Assembly: GCF_000282995.1 (NCBI RefSeq)
Contig: NZ_ALEE01000536.1
Coordinates: 1 to 8,150 of the forward strand
DNA length: 8,150 nt
Source: Melaminivora alkalimesophila
GTDB lineage: Bacteria; Pseudomonadota; Gammaproteobacteria; Burkholderiales; Burkholderiaceae_C
Reading direction: 5' to 3'
Shown here: positions 1 to 4,185 of the stretch, in pieces
Layout: each line of letters opens with the position of its first letter
Position numbering within the stretch: position 1 is the stretch's first letter
Notes under the pieces: generated by a model
The model's input: the letters and a program-made list of their open reading frames with translations, nothing else
The model's database searches: none
Told to the model about the DNA's origin: nothing
Position numbers and translations under genes: made by a program

Positions 1-11
1 CGGCAGCCGCT

Positions 12-27
12 CGGGCGCCTGCGCCCG
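12..27. repeat. Short GC-rich hairpin downstream of the Hva1-like gene
   Basis: A 7-bp inverted repeat (CGGGCGC, 2-nt spacer, GCGCCCG) lies just past the stop codon of the minus-strand gene that ends at 36. It could be the stem of a 3'-end structure for that transcript, but no T-run follows on the minus strand, so a standard intrinsic terminator is not supported. Nothing else is recognisable in bases 1-35. Confidence 0.3.
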
Positions 28-35
28 CTGCGCGT

Positions 36-245
36 TCACACGCGCGAGAGCGCACTGCCCTTGTGCGCCGCGATGTGGTCGCTCTTGTCGCTGCGGATCT
101 CGTACTGCGGGTCGTCCTCGCTGGCGCGATGGGTATGGCCCTTGTAGTCAAAATCACGCGTGTGCACGGCAATGATCTTGCCCGTCACGTGACCCGCCTC
201 GGAATTCCAGCGGACGTGGTCGCCCACCTTGAATTTCGCGCTCAT
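36..245 (-). CDS. Hva1/TUDOR-like small protein (DUF2945 family)
   Basis: A 69-aa cytoplasmic protein with no signal peptide or membrane segment. It opens with KFKVGDHVRWNSEAGHVTGK (residues 4-23) and has PQYEIRSDKSDHIAAHKG near the C-terminus (46-63). This is the characteristic pattern of the DUF2945/hypervirulence-associated TUDOR family, a single small SH3/Tudor-like barrel of unknown biochemical role. It has full length for the family. The start at 245 is chosen because AGGAGGAGG (minus strand, 259-251) sits 5 nt upstream; a start at 284 would add 13 residues the family lacks and would run across this ribosome site. The gene is divergent from the YkgJ-family gene, with 37 bp between the two starts. 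Family assignment is from remembered sequence pattern. The 'hypervirulence' name comes from a eukaryotic homologue and should not be read as a virulence function here. Confidence 0.85.
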   Translation of the reverse strand: MSAKFKVGDHVRWNSEAGHVTGKIIAVHTRDFDYKGHTHRASEDDPQYEIRSDKSDHIAAHKGSALSRV

Positions 246-282
246 CCTGTCCTCCTCCTGCGTCGATGCCGCACCCCCGGCC

Positions 283-633
283 ATGACCGAGACCCTCCAT
301 CCGTGCCTGCAGTGCGGCGCCTGCTGCGAGCATTACCGCGTCGAGTTCTCCGTCTATGAGTTGAGCGGCATGGGAGGCAGTGTGCCCGAGGCGCTGGCGC
401 ACGAAGTCAGCGGAAACCGCTGGCGCATGAACGGCACCGCCGCACATCCGGTGCGCTGCGCCGCGCTGGTGGGGCAATGCGGACAGTCGTCCACCTGCAG
501 CATCTACGAACACCGGCCGCAGGCCTGCCGGGATTTCGAGATGGGCAGCGAGCGCTGCGCCCAGGCGCGAGCCGCGCACGGGCTGCCCGCGCTCGCCGGG
601 GCGCCCGAGGAGGCACCGGGCGGCCACTCCTGA
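283..633 (+). CDS. YkgJ-family cysteine-cluster (CxxCxxCC) protein
   Basis: A 116-aa protein with the CxxCxxCC signature at residues 8-15 (C8, C11, C14, C15). Further cysteines are C59, C66, C72, C82 and C92, including the family-typical stretch TCSIYEHRPQACRDFE (71-86). The pattern matches the YkgJ / zinc- or iron-sulfur-cluster-type CxxCxxCC family (PF03692), which includes proposed flagellin lysine methylases but is mostly uncharacterised; metal binding is expected but not proven. The start at 283 is preferred because it places the cluster at the usual distance from the N-terminus. An in-frame ATG at 229 would overlap the 5' end of the divergent Hva1-like gene. No clear Shine-Dalgarno precedes 283, so the start is moderately sure. 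The tail after residue 95 is Ala/Gly/Pro-rich and poorly conserved in style. Its stop codon lies in an inverted repeat shared with the convergent YceI gene. Confidence 0.85.
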   Translation: MTETLHPCLQCGACCEHYRVEFSVYELSGMGGSVPEALAHEVSGNRWRMNGTAAHPVRCAALVGQCGQSSTCSIYEHRPQACRDFEMGSERCAQARAAHGLPALAGAPEEAPGGHS

Positions 634-672
634 GCCGGGCTGCCTGCGACCCTCAGTGCAGCGCCCGGCTCA
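631..672. terminator. Inverted repeat between convergent genes, possible bidirectional terminator
   Basis: TGAGCCGGGC (631-640) and GCCCGGCTCA (663-672) are perfect 10-bp complements with a 22-nt spacer. The first three bases of each arm are the stop codon of the gene entering from that side. The stem can extend inward by TGC/GCA if a 2-nt bulge is allowed. There is no T-run on either strand, so intrinsic termination is uncertain. The stem could instead protect both 3' ends. Confidence 0.5.
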
Positions 673-1254
673 CTGCTTGGCAGCCTCGATCTGCGCGACG
701 ATGCGCACCCGCTTGGCAAAACCCATGTCGGCCATGTAATCCACCCCGAAATCCGTGCGGTCGATGGTCGCCTCGAAATCCTCACCGCAGACCTCGCGCT
801 TGAGGATCGGGCTGTCGTAGCAATTGAACTGGTTCGCCTTGAAGGTGACCGGCTGGGTCTTGCCCTTGATCGTCAGCCGGCCCGAGACCGAGACCAGCCG
901 GTCGCCCTCGAACTGCAAGCGGTCGCCGACGAAGCGCGCCTGCGGGTGGCGCGCCGCATCGAAGATCTCCGCGCTTTGCAGGTGCTTCTCGAACGAGGGC
1001 ACGCCCACGCTGACCGAGGCGATGTCCAGCGTCACCTCCACCTTGCCGGTCCGCGCGGCCCGGTCGAGCTCTACCTTGCCCTCCACCTTGTCGAAGCGCG
1101 CGCGGATCATGCTGGCGCCGAAGTGGTCGATCTCGAAGGTCGCGAAAGTGTGGTCGGGGTCGGTTGTGTAGTTCGCCGGCTCGGCGTGCAGGCCGGGGGC
1201 CGCCATCAGGGCCAGGGCGGTGGTCAGGGCAAGGGCTGCGGAGCGTGTGCGCAT
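670..1254 (-). CDS. YceI-family periplasmic lipid/isoprenoid-binding-like protein
   Basis: A 194-aa protein. Residues 1-24 form a Sec signal peptide (basic MRTRS, hydrophobic ALALTTALALMAA, likely cleavage after LHA24), so the mature protein is about 170 residues and periplasmic. The mature part shows YceI-family features: YTTDPDHTFATFEIDHFGAS (29-48), a lipocalin-like beta pattern, ASVSVGVPSFEKHLQSAEIFDA (79-100), the HPQARF segment (103-108) and LTIKGKTQPVTF (127-138). C145 and C156 flank YDSPILKREV, a pair found in a YceI subgroup and plausibly a disulfide. YceI proteins bind polyprenoid or fatty-acyl ligands; the ligand here is unknown. The start at 1254 is supported by AAAGGA (minus strand, 1267-1262) 7 nt upstream and by the signal peptide beginning there. 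Farther upstream in-frame starts would bury the signal peptide. The gene is a single transcription unit, divergent from the DUF3334 gene. Confidence 0.93.
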   Translation of the reverse strand: MRTRSAALALTTALALMAAPGLHAEPANYTTDPDHTFATFEIDHFGASMIRARFDKVEGKVELDRAARTGKVEVTLDIASVSVGVPSFEKHLQSAEIFDAARHPQARFVGDRLQFEGDRLVSVSGRLTIKGKTQPVTFKANQFNCYDSPILKREVCGEDFEATIDRTDFGVDYMADMGFAKRVRIVAQIEAAKQ

Positions 1255-1366
1255 GGTCCAATCCTTTGCAAGAGACAGTGATCGAAGGCGGACGGGATGG
1301 GCGCTCGTGGCCGGCCCACCGTCCGAGGAATCCCCGCACTCTACGCCGCAAGGGCCAGCGCTGCAC

Positions 1367-1389
1367 GCACGGGCATGGCAGCCCAGTGC
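1367..1389. repeat. Stem-loop in the YceI/DUF3334 intergenic region
   Basis: GCACGGGC (1367-1374), a 6-nt loop, and GCCC-A-GTGC (1381-1389) form an 8-bp stem with one bulged A. It lies midway in the 211-bp gap between two divergent genes. It has no T-run, so it is more likely a leader structure or a chance event of GC-rich DNA than a terminator. Confidence 0.3.
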
Positions 1390-1424
1390 CGCTCCAGCGG
1401 ATTGACGACGCAGGCATGTCATCA

Positions 1425-1442
1425 TCGGGGCCCATGCCCCGA
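1425..1442. repeat. Perfect 7-bp stem with tetraloop just upstream of the DUF3334 gene
   Basis: TCGGGGC (1425-1431), loop CCAT, GCCCCGA (1436-1442): a strong small hairpin 23 nt before the ATG at 1466. A competing 6-bp inverted repeat, GGCATG (1414-1419) with CATGCC (1433-1438), uses the same bases, so the two folds exclude each other. The competing folds could control translation of the downstream gene, but this is inference. Confidence 0.4.
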
Positions 1443-1465
1443 CCCTGGCGTCGCGCCCCTCGTCC

Positions 1466-2164
1466 ATGAACCACACCCCTGCCCACTCCCCCGTCGTCTA
1501 CGGCACCGAAGACGTGCTGGTCTCGCTGTGCAATTCCGTCACCCGCGTCCTGTCGGTCGCCACCCAGGGCGCGGTGCACTACTCCGGCATGGTCCAGCGC
1601 ATCACCAAGACCTGCCTGAAGCCCGACATCGGCTGCTTCGTGCTGTTCGATGGCGGCTTCTCCGGGCTGGTGATCATCAATTTCTCCGCCGCGGCCGCCA
1701 TGGAAATCTACGAACGCTACATGCTCAGCATGGGCATGGCGCGCGAGGATCTGGCCGCCTCCTTCACGTCGGACGAAGTGAGCAACGTCATGGGCGAGCT
1801 GATGAACCAGGTTGTGGGCGACTTCACCGGCAAGGTGCGGCGCGAACTGCAGACGCACATCACGCAGAACCAGCCCAAGATGCTGGTGCTCAACCAGCAG
1901 GTGGTGCTGAGCGTGGACGCCAACCTCGACCAGCCCGAGGCTCGCCGCGTCACTTTCTATACCGCCAGCAACAACATCTTCTACTTGGAGCTGGCGATCG
2001 ACCGCACGCAGTTTTTGAAGCTCTATGACTTCGAACCCCAGGACGCGCCCGATCCGGATGCGGTGATGGCCCAGGTGGCCGGCGCCGTGGATGCGCCTTC
2101 TGCCGCGCCGCCCCCCGCAGGGGACGACGACACCGACGCCCTCCTGCGCTCGCTGGGCATGTAG
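1466..2164 (+). CDS. DUF3334 family protein, CheC/CheX-like with CheZ-like C-terminal tail
   Basis: A 232-aa cytoplasmic protein with no signal peptide or membrane span. Residues 14-190 look like one alpha/beta domain of the DUF3334 type, opening EDVLVSLCNSVTRVLSVATQG (15-35). The central helix contains DEVSNVMGELMNQVVGDF (103-120), in which E111-x2-N114-x3-G118 matches the ExxN active-site motif of the CheC/CheX/FliY CheY-P phosphatases; E104/N107 gives a second, overlapping ExxN. A Pro/Ala/Asp-rich linker (192-218) follows, then the terminal peptide DDDTDALLRSLGM (220-232), closely resembling the C-terminal CheY-binding peptide of CheZ. The likely role is chemotaxis or response-regulator signal termination. 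No che or fli gene is in the window, so this rests on sequence resemblance alone. The start is at 1466; no strong Shine-Dalgarno is seen, and a 17-codon reading frame ends by overlapping this ATG. Confidence 0.8.
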   Translation: MNHTPAHSPVVYGTEDVLVSLCNSVTRVLSVATQGAVHYSGMVQRITKTCLKPDIGCFVLFDGGFSGLVIINFSAAAAMEIYERYMLSMGMAREDLAASFTSDEVSNVMGELMNQVVGDFTGKVRRELQTHITQNQPKMLVLNQQVVLSVDANLDQPEARRVTFYTASNNIFYLELAIDRTQFLKLYDFEPQDAPDPDAVMAQVAGAVDAPSAAPPPAGDDDTDALLRSLGM

Positions 2165-2174
2165 GCATCCGCCA

Positions 2175-2209
2175 CCGCGCGCTTCACAACCGATTTTTCG
2201 GCTGCGCGG
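2175..2209. repeat. Nested stem-loop after the DUF3334 gene
   Basis: An outer stem CCGCGC (2175-2180)/GCGCGG (2204-2209) encloses an inner stem CCGA (2190-2193)/TCGG (2198-2201) with a TTTT loop. It starts 11 nt after the stop codon at 2164. The only T-run is inside the loop rather than after the stem, so it is not a standard intrinsic terminator. It could mark the transcript 3' end. Confidence 0.3.
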
Positions 2210-2221
2210 CCCCCGTCCTAC

Positions 2222-2235
2222 GGGCGCTGGGCGCT
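2222..2235. repeat. Tandem 7-bp direct repeat
   Basis: GGGCGCT occurs twice back to back (2222-2228 and 2229-2235), upstream of two palindromes and the Rho_N-like gene. Function unknown. It could be a chance event in GC-rich DNA. Confidence 0.35.
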
Positions 2236-2245
2236 CCTGCCGACC

Positions 2246-2278
2246 CGGCTTCTGCAGAAGCCGCCTAGCCTGCAGGCT
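2246..2278. promoter_or_regulatory. Two adjacent CTGCAG-centred palindromes, candidate operator
   Basis: An 18-bp perfect palindrome (CGGCTTCTG/CAGAAGCCG, 2246-2263) is followed 3 bp later by a 12-bp perfect palindrome (AGCCTG/CAGGCT, 2267-2278). Their centres are 18 bp apart and share the CTGCAG core. They lie 27-59 bp upstream of the ATG of the Rho_N-like gene, where a promoter and its operators would be expected. Dimeric repressor sites or RNA hairpins are both possible. No clear -10/-35 pair is seen beside them. Confidence 0.4.
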
Positions 2279-2304
2279 CGTCCATCCTCCCGAGGAGATA
2301 CACC

Positions 2305-2631
2305 ATGCCGCAGGCAGCCTGGAGCGACAAGCGCGAACGCCAGTACGAACACATCAAGGACAGCGCCAAGAAGCGCGGCGAGAGCACCAAGCGCGCCGAG
2401 GAGATCGCCGCGCGCACGGTGAACAAGGAACGCGCCCAGCATGGCGAGGCCAAGACCGCCAACCCCAAGACCTTGAAGGACACGCCCGCGCCGGTGCGCG
2501 GTGGCCGCCGCTCGCACACTGGCGCCCAGGGCCGCACGCGCGAGCAGCTGTACGAGGAAGCGCGCAAGAAGAACGTCCCGGGACGCTCGAAGATGAACAA
2601 GGCGGAACTGGAGAAGGCGGTGGGCGGCTGA
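2305..2631 (+). CDS. Small charged protein with C-terminal Rho_N-like domain
   Basis: A 108-aa, highly charged, mostly basic protein without hydrophobic segments. Residues 1-50 are rich in Lys, Arg, Glu and Ala and look helical (DKRERQYEHIKDSAKKRG, then KRAEEIAARTVNKERAQHGE). A Pro/Gly/Arg-rich linker (53-75) follows. Residues 78-106, including TREQLYEEARKKNVPGRSKM, match the Rho termination factor N-terminal domain (Rho_N, PF07498), a helix-extended-loop-helix fold found in Rho and in small nucleic-acid-binding proteins. Related beta- and gamma-proteobacterial proteins are often labelled 'plasmid stabilization protein', a name with little experimental basis; no plasmid feature is present here. 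GAGGAG (2292-2297), 7 nt before the ATG, strongly supports the start. The preceding intergenic region carries paired palindromes and the next gene is tRNA-Ser. Nucleic-acid binding is inferred; the target is unknown. Confidence 0.82.
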   Translation: MPQAAWSDKRERQYEHIKDSAKKRGESTKRAEEIAARTVNKERAQHGEAKTANPKTLKDTPAPVRGGRRSHTGAQGRTREQLYEEARKKNVPGRSKMNKAELEKAVGG

Positions 2632-2691
2632 GCCGGATCGAACGCCTTCTGTTCACTCTCCAGCTACCGGGCCGGGTCGAGCCCGGGCGCA

Positions 2692-2697
2692 TACAAT
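2692..2697 (+). promoter_or_regulatory. Candidate -10 element for the tRNA-Ser gene
   Basis: TACAAT, one base from the sigma-70 consensus TATAAT, lies 13 nt before the first base of the tRNA. That spacing suits a short 5' leader. The surroundings are GC-rich and no good -35 hexamer is seen 16-18 bp upstream, so the promoter call is tentative. Confidence 0.4.
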
Positions 2698-2710
2698 TCC
2701 CGTCTTCCCC

Positions 2711-2798
2711 GGAGGCTTGGGTGAGTGGTTTAAACCAGCAGTCTTGAAAACTGCCGACGGGCAACCGTCCGTGAGTTCGAATCTCACAGCCTCCGCCA
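2711..2798 (+). tRNA. tRNA-Ser (anticodon UGA)
   Basis: A complete cloverleaf with a long class II variable arm. Acceptor stem GGAGGCT (2711-2717) pairs with AGCCTCC (2788-2794), followed by discriminator G2795 and a gene-encoded CCA (2796-2798). The D stem is GGT/ACC. The anticodon stem GCAGT (2738-2742)/ACTGC (2750-2754) encloses CTTGAAA, placing anticodon TGA at 2745-2747; it reads UCA and, by wobble, other UCN serine codons. Variable stem GACGG (2756-2760)/CCGTC (2765-2769). T stem GTGAG/CTCAC with loop TTCGAAT. The discriminator G and long extra arm are serine identity elements. T2726 corresponds to U16, a target class for the DusC enzyme encoded later in the window. Confidence 0.98.
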
Positions 2799-2911
2799 GG
2801 AGTTGGCGAAACAACATCCAGGCACCACTCATCTCTACCTGCTGCAGACGTAACCACTACCATGTCGTGGACCCATCGCGGGACGGGGCAAGAAATCGCT
2901 TCTGCAGTGGG

Positions 2912-2924
2912 GCACATCATGTGC
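2912..2924. repeat. 13-bp dyad overlapping the ribD start region
   Basis: GCACAT-C-ATGTGC is a perfect 6-bp dyad around one C. The right half includes the alternative ribD start codon at 2919, and it lies 3 bp before the preferred ATG at 2928. It could be an operator or a chance match. It has no loop, so an RNA hairpin is unlikely. Confidence 0.3.
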
Positions 2925-2927
2925 TCC

Positions 2928-4061
2928 ATGACCGCCACCGCTCACGACGCCCCACCCTCCCCCATCAACGAAGCGCTTGGGCTCGCCGCCCAGGCGCTTT
3001 TCATTTCCAGCCCCAACCCCCGGGTGGGATGCGTCATTACCGGCCCAGACAACAGGCGCATCCTCGGCCAGGGCTTCACCCAACAAGCGGGCGGCCCGCA
3101 CGCCGAGGTGATGGCCCTGCGCGATGCCGCCGCCCGGGGCCACGACGTTCGCGGCGCTACCGCCTACGTCACGCTCGAACCCTGCGCGCACCGGGGCCGG
3201 ACCGGCCCTTGCTGCGATGCCCTGATCGAAGCCGGCATCACCCGCGTCGTCGCTTCCCTGGCCGACCCGAACCCGCTCGTTGCCGGCCAGGGCTTCGCCC
3301 GCCTGCGCGCTGCCGGCGTCCAGGTGGAAGTCGGCCCCGGTGCCGAAGCCGCACGCGAACTCAACCTCGGCTTCTTCAGTCGCATGGTGCGCGGAACGCC
3401 CTGGGTGCGCATGAAGGTCGCTGCCTCGCTCGATGGCGTCACGGCCCTGTCCAGCGGCGCGAGCCAGTGGATCACGTCTGCGGCGGCGCGTGCGGATGGG
3501 CATGCATGGCGTGCGCGGGCCTGTGCAGTATTGACCGGCATCGGCACCGTGCTGCACGACGATCCGCGCCTGGATGTGCGCGAGGTGAAAACCCCGCGCC
3601 AACCACGCCTGGCGGTGGTCGACAGCCAGTTGCAGACCCCCGCCAGCGGCCGCCTCTTCGACGTCCCGGGGCGCGAATTGCTGATCTACACCGCTGCTGC
3701 CTCCGATTCACCGGCGGCGCAGCCCCTGCGCGAGCGCGGCGCGACGGTGGTCTGCCTCCCCGGCCCCGCGGGCCAGGTGGATCTTGCGGCCATGTTGCGC
3801 GACCTGGCGATGCGCGGCGTGAATGAGCTGCATGTGGAAGCCGGCCATCGCTTGAATGGCGCGCTGATCCGCGATGGGCTGGTGGACGAGCTGCTGCTGT
3901 ACCTTGCCCCCAGCCTGCTGGGTTCCGGCGGGCGCGGCATGGCACATTGGGGACCACTGGGCACACTGGCCGAGCAGCTGGCGCTCGAGTTCCGCGAGCA
4001 CGAGCAAGTGGGGCCAGACCTGCGCATCGTGGCGCGGGTCGCCGGACGCGCGGATTTTTGA
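2928..4061 (+). CDS. ribD: Bifunctional riboflavin biosynthesis protein RibD (deaminase/reductase)
   Basis: A 377-aa cytosolic enzyme for two successive riboflavin steps: zinc-dependent deamination of 2,5-diamino-6-ribosylamino-pyrimidinone 5'-phosphate, then NADPH-dependent reduction of the ribosyl group. The N-terminal deaminase domain (about 12-150) has NPRVGCVI (30-37), the zinc motif PHAEV (H58, catalytic E60) and PCAHRGRTGPCC (85-96; Zn ligands C86 and C95). The C-terminal reductase domain (about 158-372) has MKVAASLDG (162-170), SQWITS (179-184), a TGIGTVLHDDPRL segment (203-215), HVEAGHRLNG (302-311) and the final LAPSLLGSGGRG stretch. Length is normal. ATGs at 2919 and 2862 are also in frame; none has a strong Shine-Dalgarno (only GGGG 6 nt before 2919), so the start is uncertain by 3-22 residues. 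It follows tRNA-Ser, and no other rib gene is adjacent in the window. Confidence 0.96.
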   Translation: MTATAHDAPPSPINEALGLAAQALFISSPNPRVGCVITGPDNRRILGQGFTQQAGGPHAEVMALRDAAARGHDVRGATAYVTLEPCAHRGRTGPCCDALIEAGITRVVASLADPNPLVAGQGFARLRAAGVQVEVGPGAEAARELNLGFFSRMVRGTPWVRMKVAASLDGVTALSSGASQWITSAAARADGHAWRARACAVLTGIGTVLHDDPRLDVREVKTPRQPRLAVVDSQLQTPASGRLFDVPGRELLIYTAAASDSPAAQPLRERGATVVCLPGPAGQVDLAAMLRDLAMRGVNELHVEAGHRLNGALIRDGLVDELLLYLAPSLLGSGGRGMAHWGPLGTLAEQLALEFREHEQVGPDLRIVARVAGRADF

Positions 4062-4100
4062 CGGCAGGGGGCGCATCGACGCACCCACCCCGCCGGCCGC

Positions 4101-4112
4101 TGTCGTCCGACA
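4101..4112. repeat. 12-bp dyad upstream of the phospholipase gene
   Basis: TGTCG-TC-CGACA, 5-bp arms, sits 22 bp upstream of the TATAAA element at 4135, near where a -35 box would be. It could be a regulator site; chance occurrence is possible. Confidence 0.25.
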
Positions 4113-4134
4113 AGCTCCTTGCCCGCAACGAGGC

Positions 4135-4140
4135 TATAAA
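4135..4140 (+). promoter_or_regulatory. Candidate -10 element for the phospholipase gene
   Basis: TATAAA in an otherwise GC-rich 124-bp gap, 45 bp before the ATG at 4186. It is one base from TATAAT. No convincing -35 hexamer is seen at 16-18 bp, so an activator or weak promoter is likely if it is used. Confidence 0.4.
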
Positions 4141-4185
4141 ACTGCAACCCCTTGTGTAGCCAGCCTCTTGCCCGGTGCCCGCCCC

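Noticed and set aside
229..282. Earlier in-frame start for the YkgJ-like protein
   Set aside because: It would overlap the 5' coding end and ribosome site of the divergent Hva1-like gene and add 18 residues before the usual N-terminal cluster.
1402..1430. TTGACG as a -35 box for the DUF3334 gene
   Set aside because: The hexamer is good, but no -10-like sequence lies 16-18 bp downstream, where the DNA is TCGGGG.
782..1858. Long minus-strand open frame (358 codons) across the YceI gene, the intergenic region and the DUF3334 gene
   Set aside because: It is a shadow frame in GC-rich DNA. It is His/Arg/Gly-biased, spans two well-supported genes and an intergenic region, and resembles no family.
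2305..2798. Genomic island or plasmid-derived segment beside tRNA-Ser, suggested by the 'plasmid stabilization' family name
   Set aside because: No integrase, no repeat of the tRNA 3' end elsewhere in the window, even composition, and housekeeping genes on both sides.
2881..2927. ACGGGGCAAGAAAT upstream of ribD resembles the opening of an FMN riboswitch
   Set aside because: Only the first few bases match. The conserved ACCGGCGGT block and the later conserved arms are absent before the start codon, and the leader is too short.
2717..3826. Plus-strand 369-codon open frame starting inside tRNA-Ser and running through ribD
   Set aside because: It begins within a tRNA, is Arg/Pro/Cys-rich with no recognisable motif, and overlaps the clear ribD frame.
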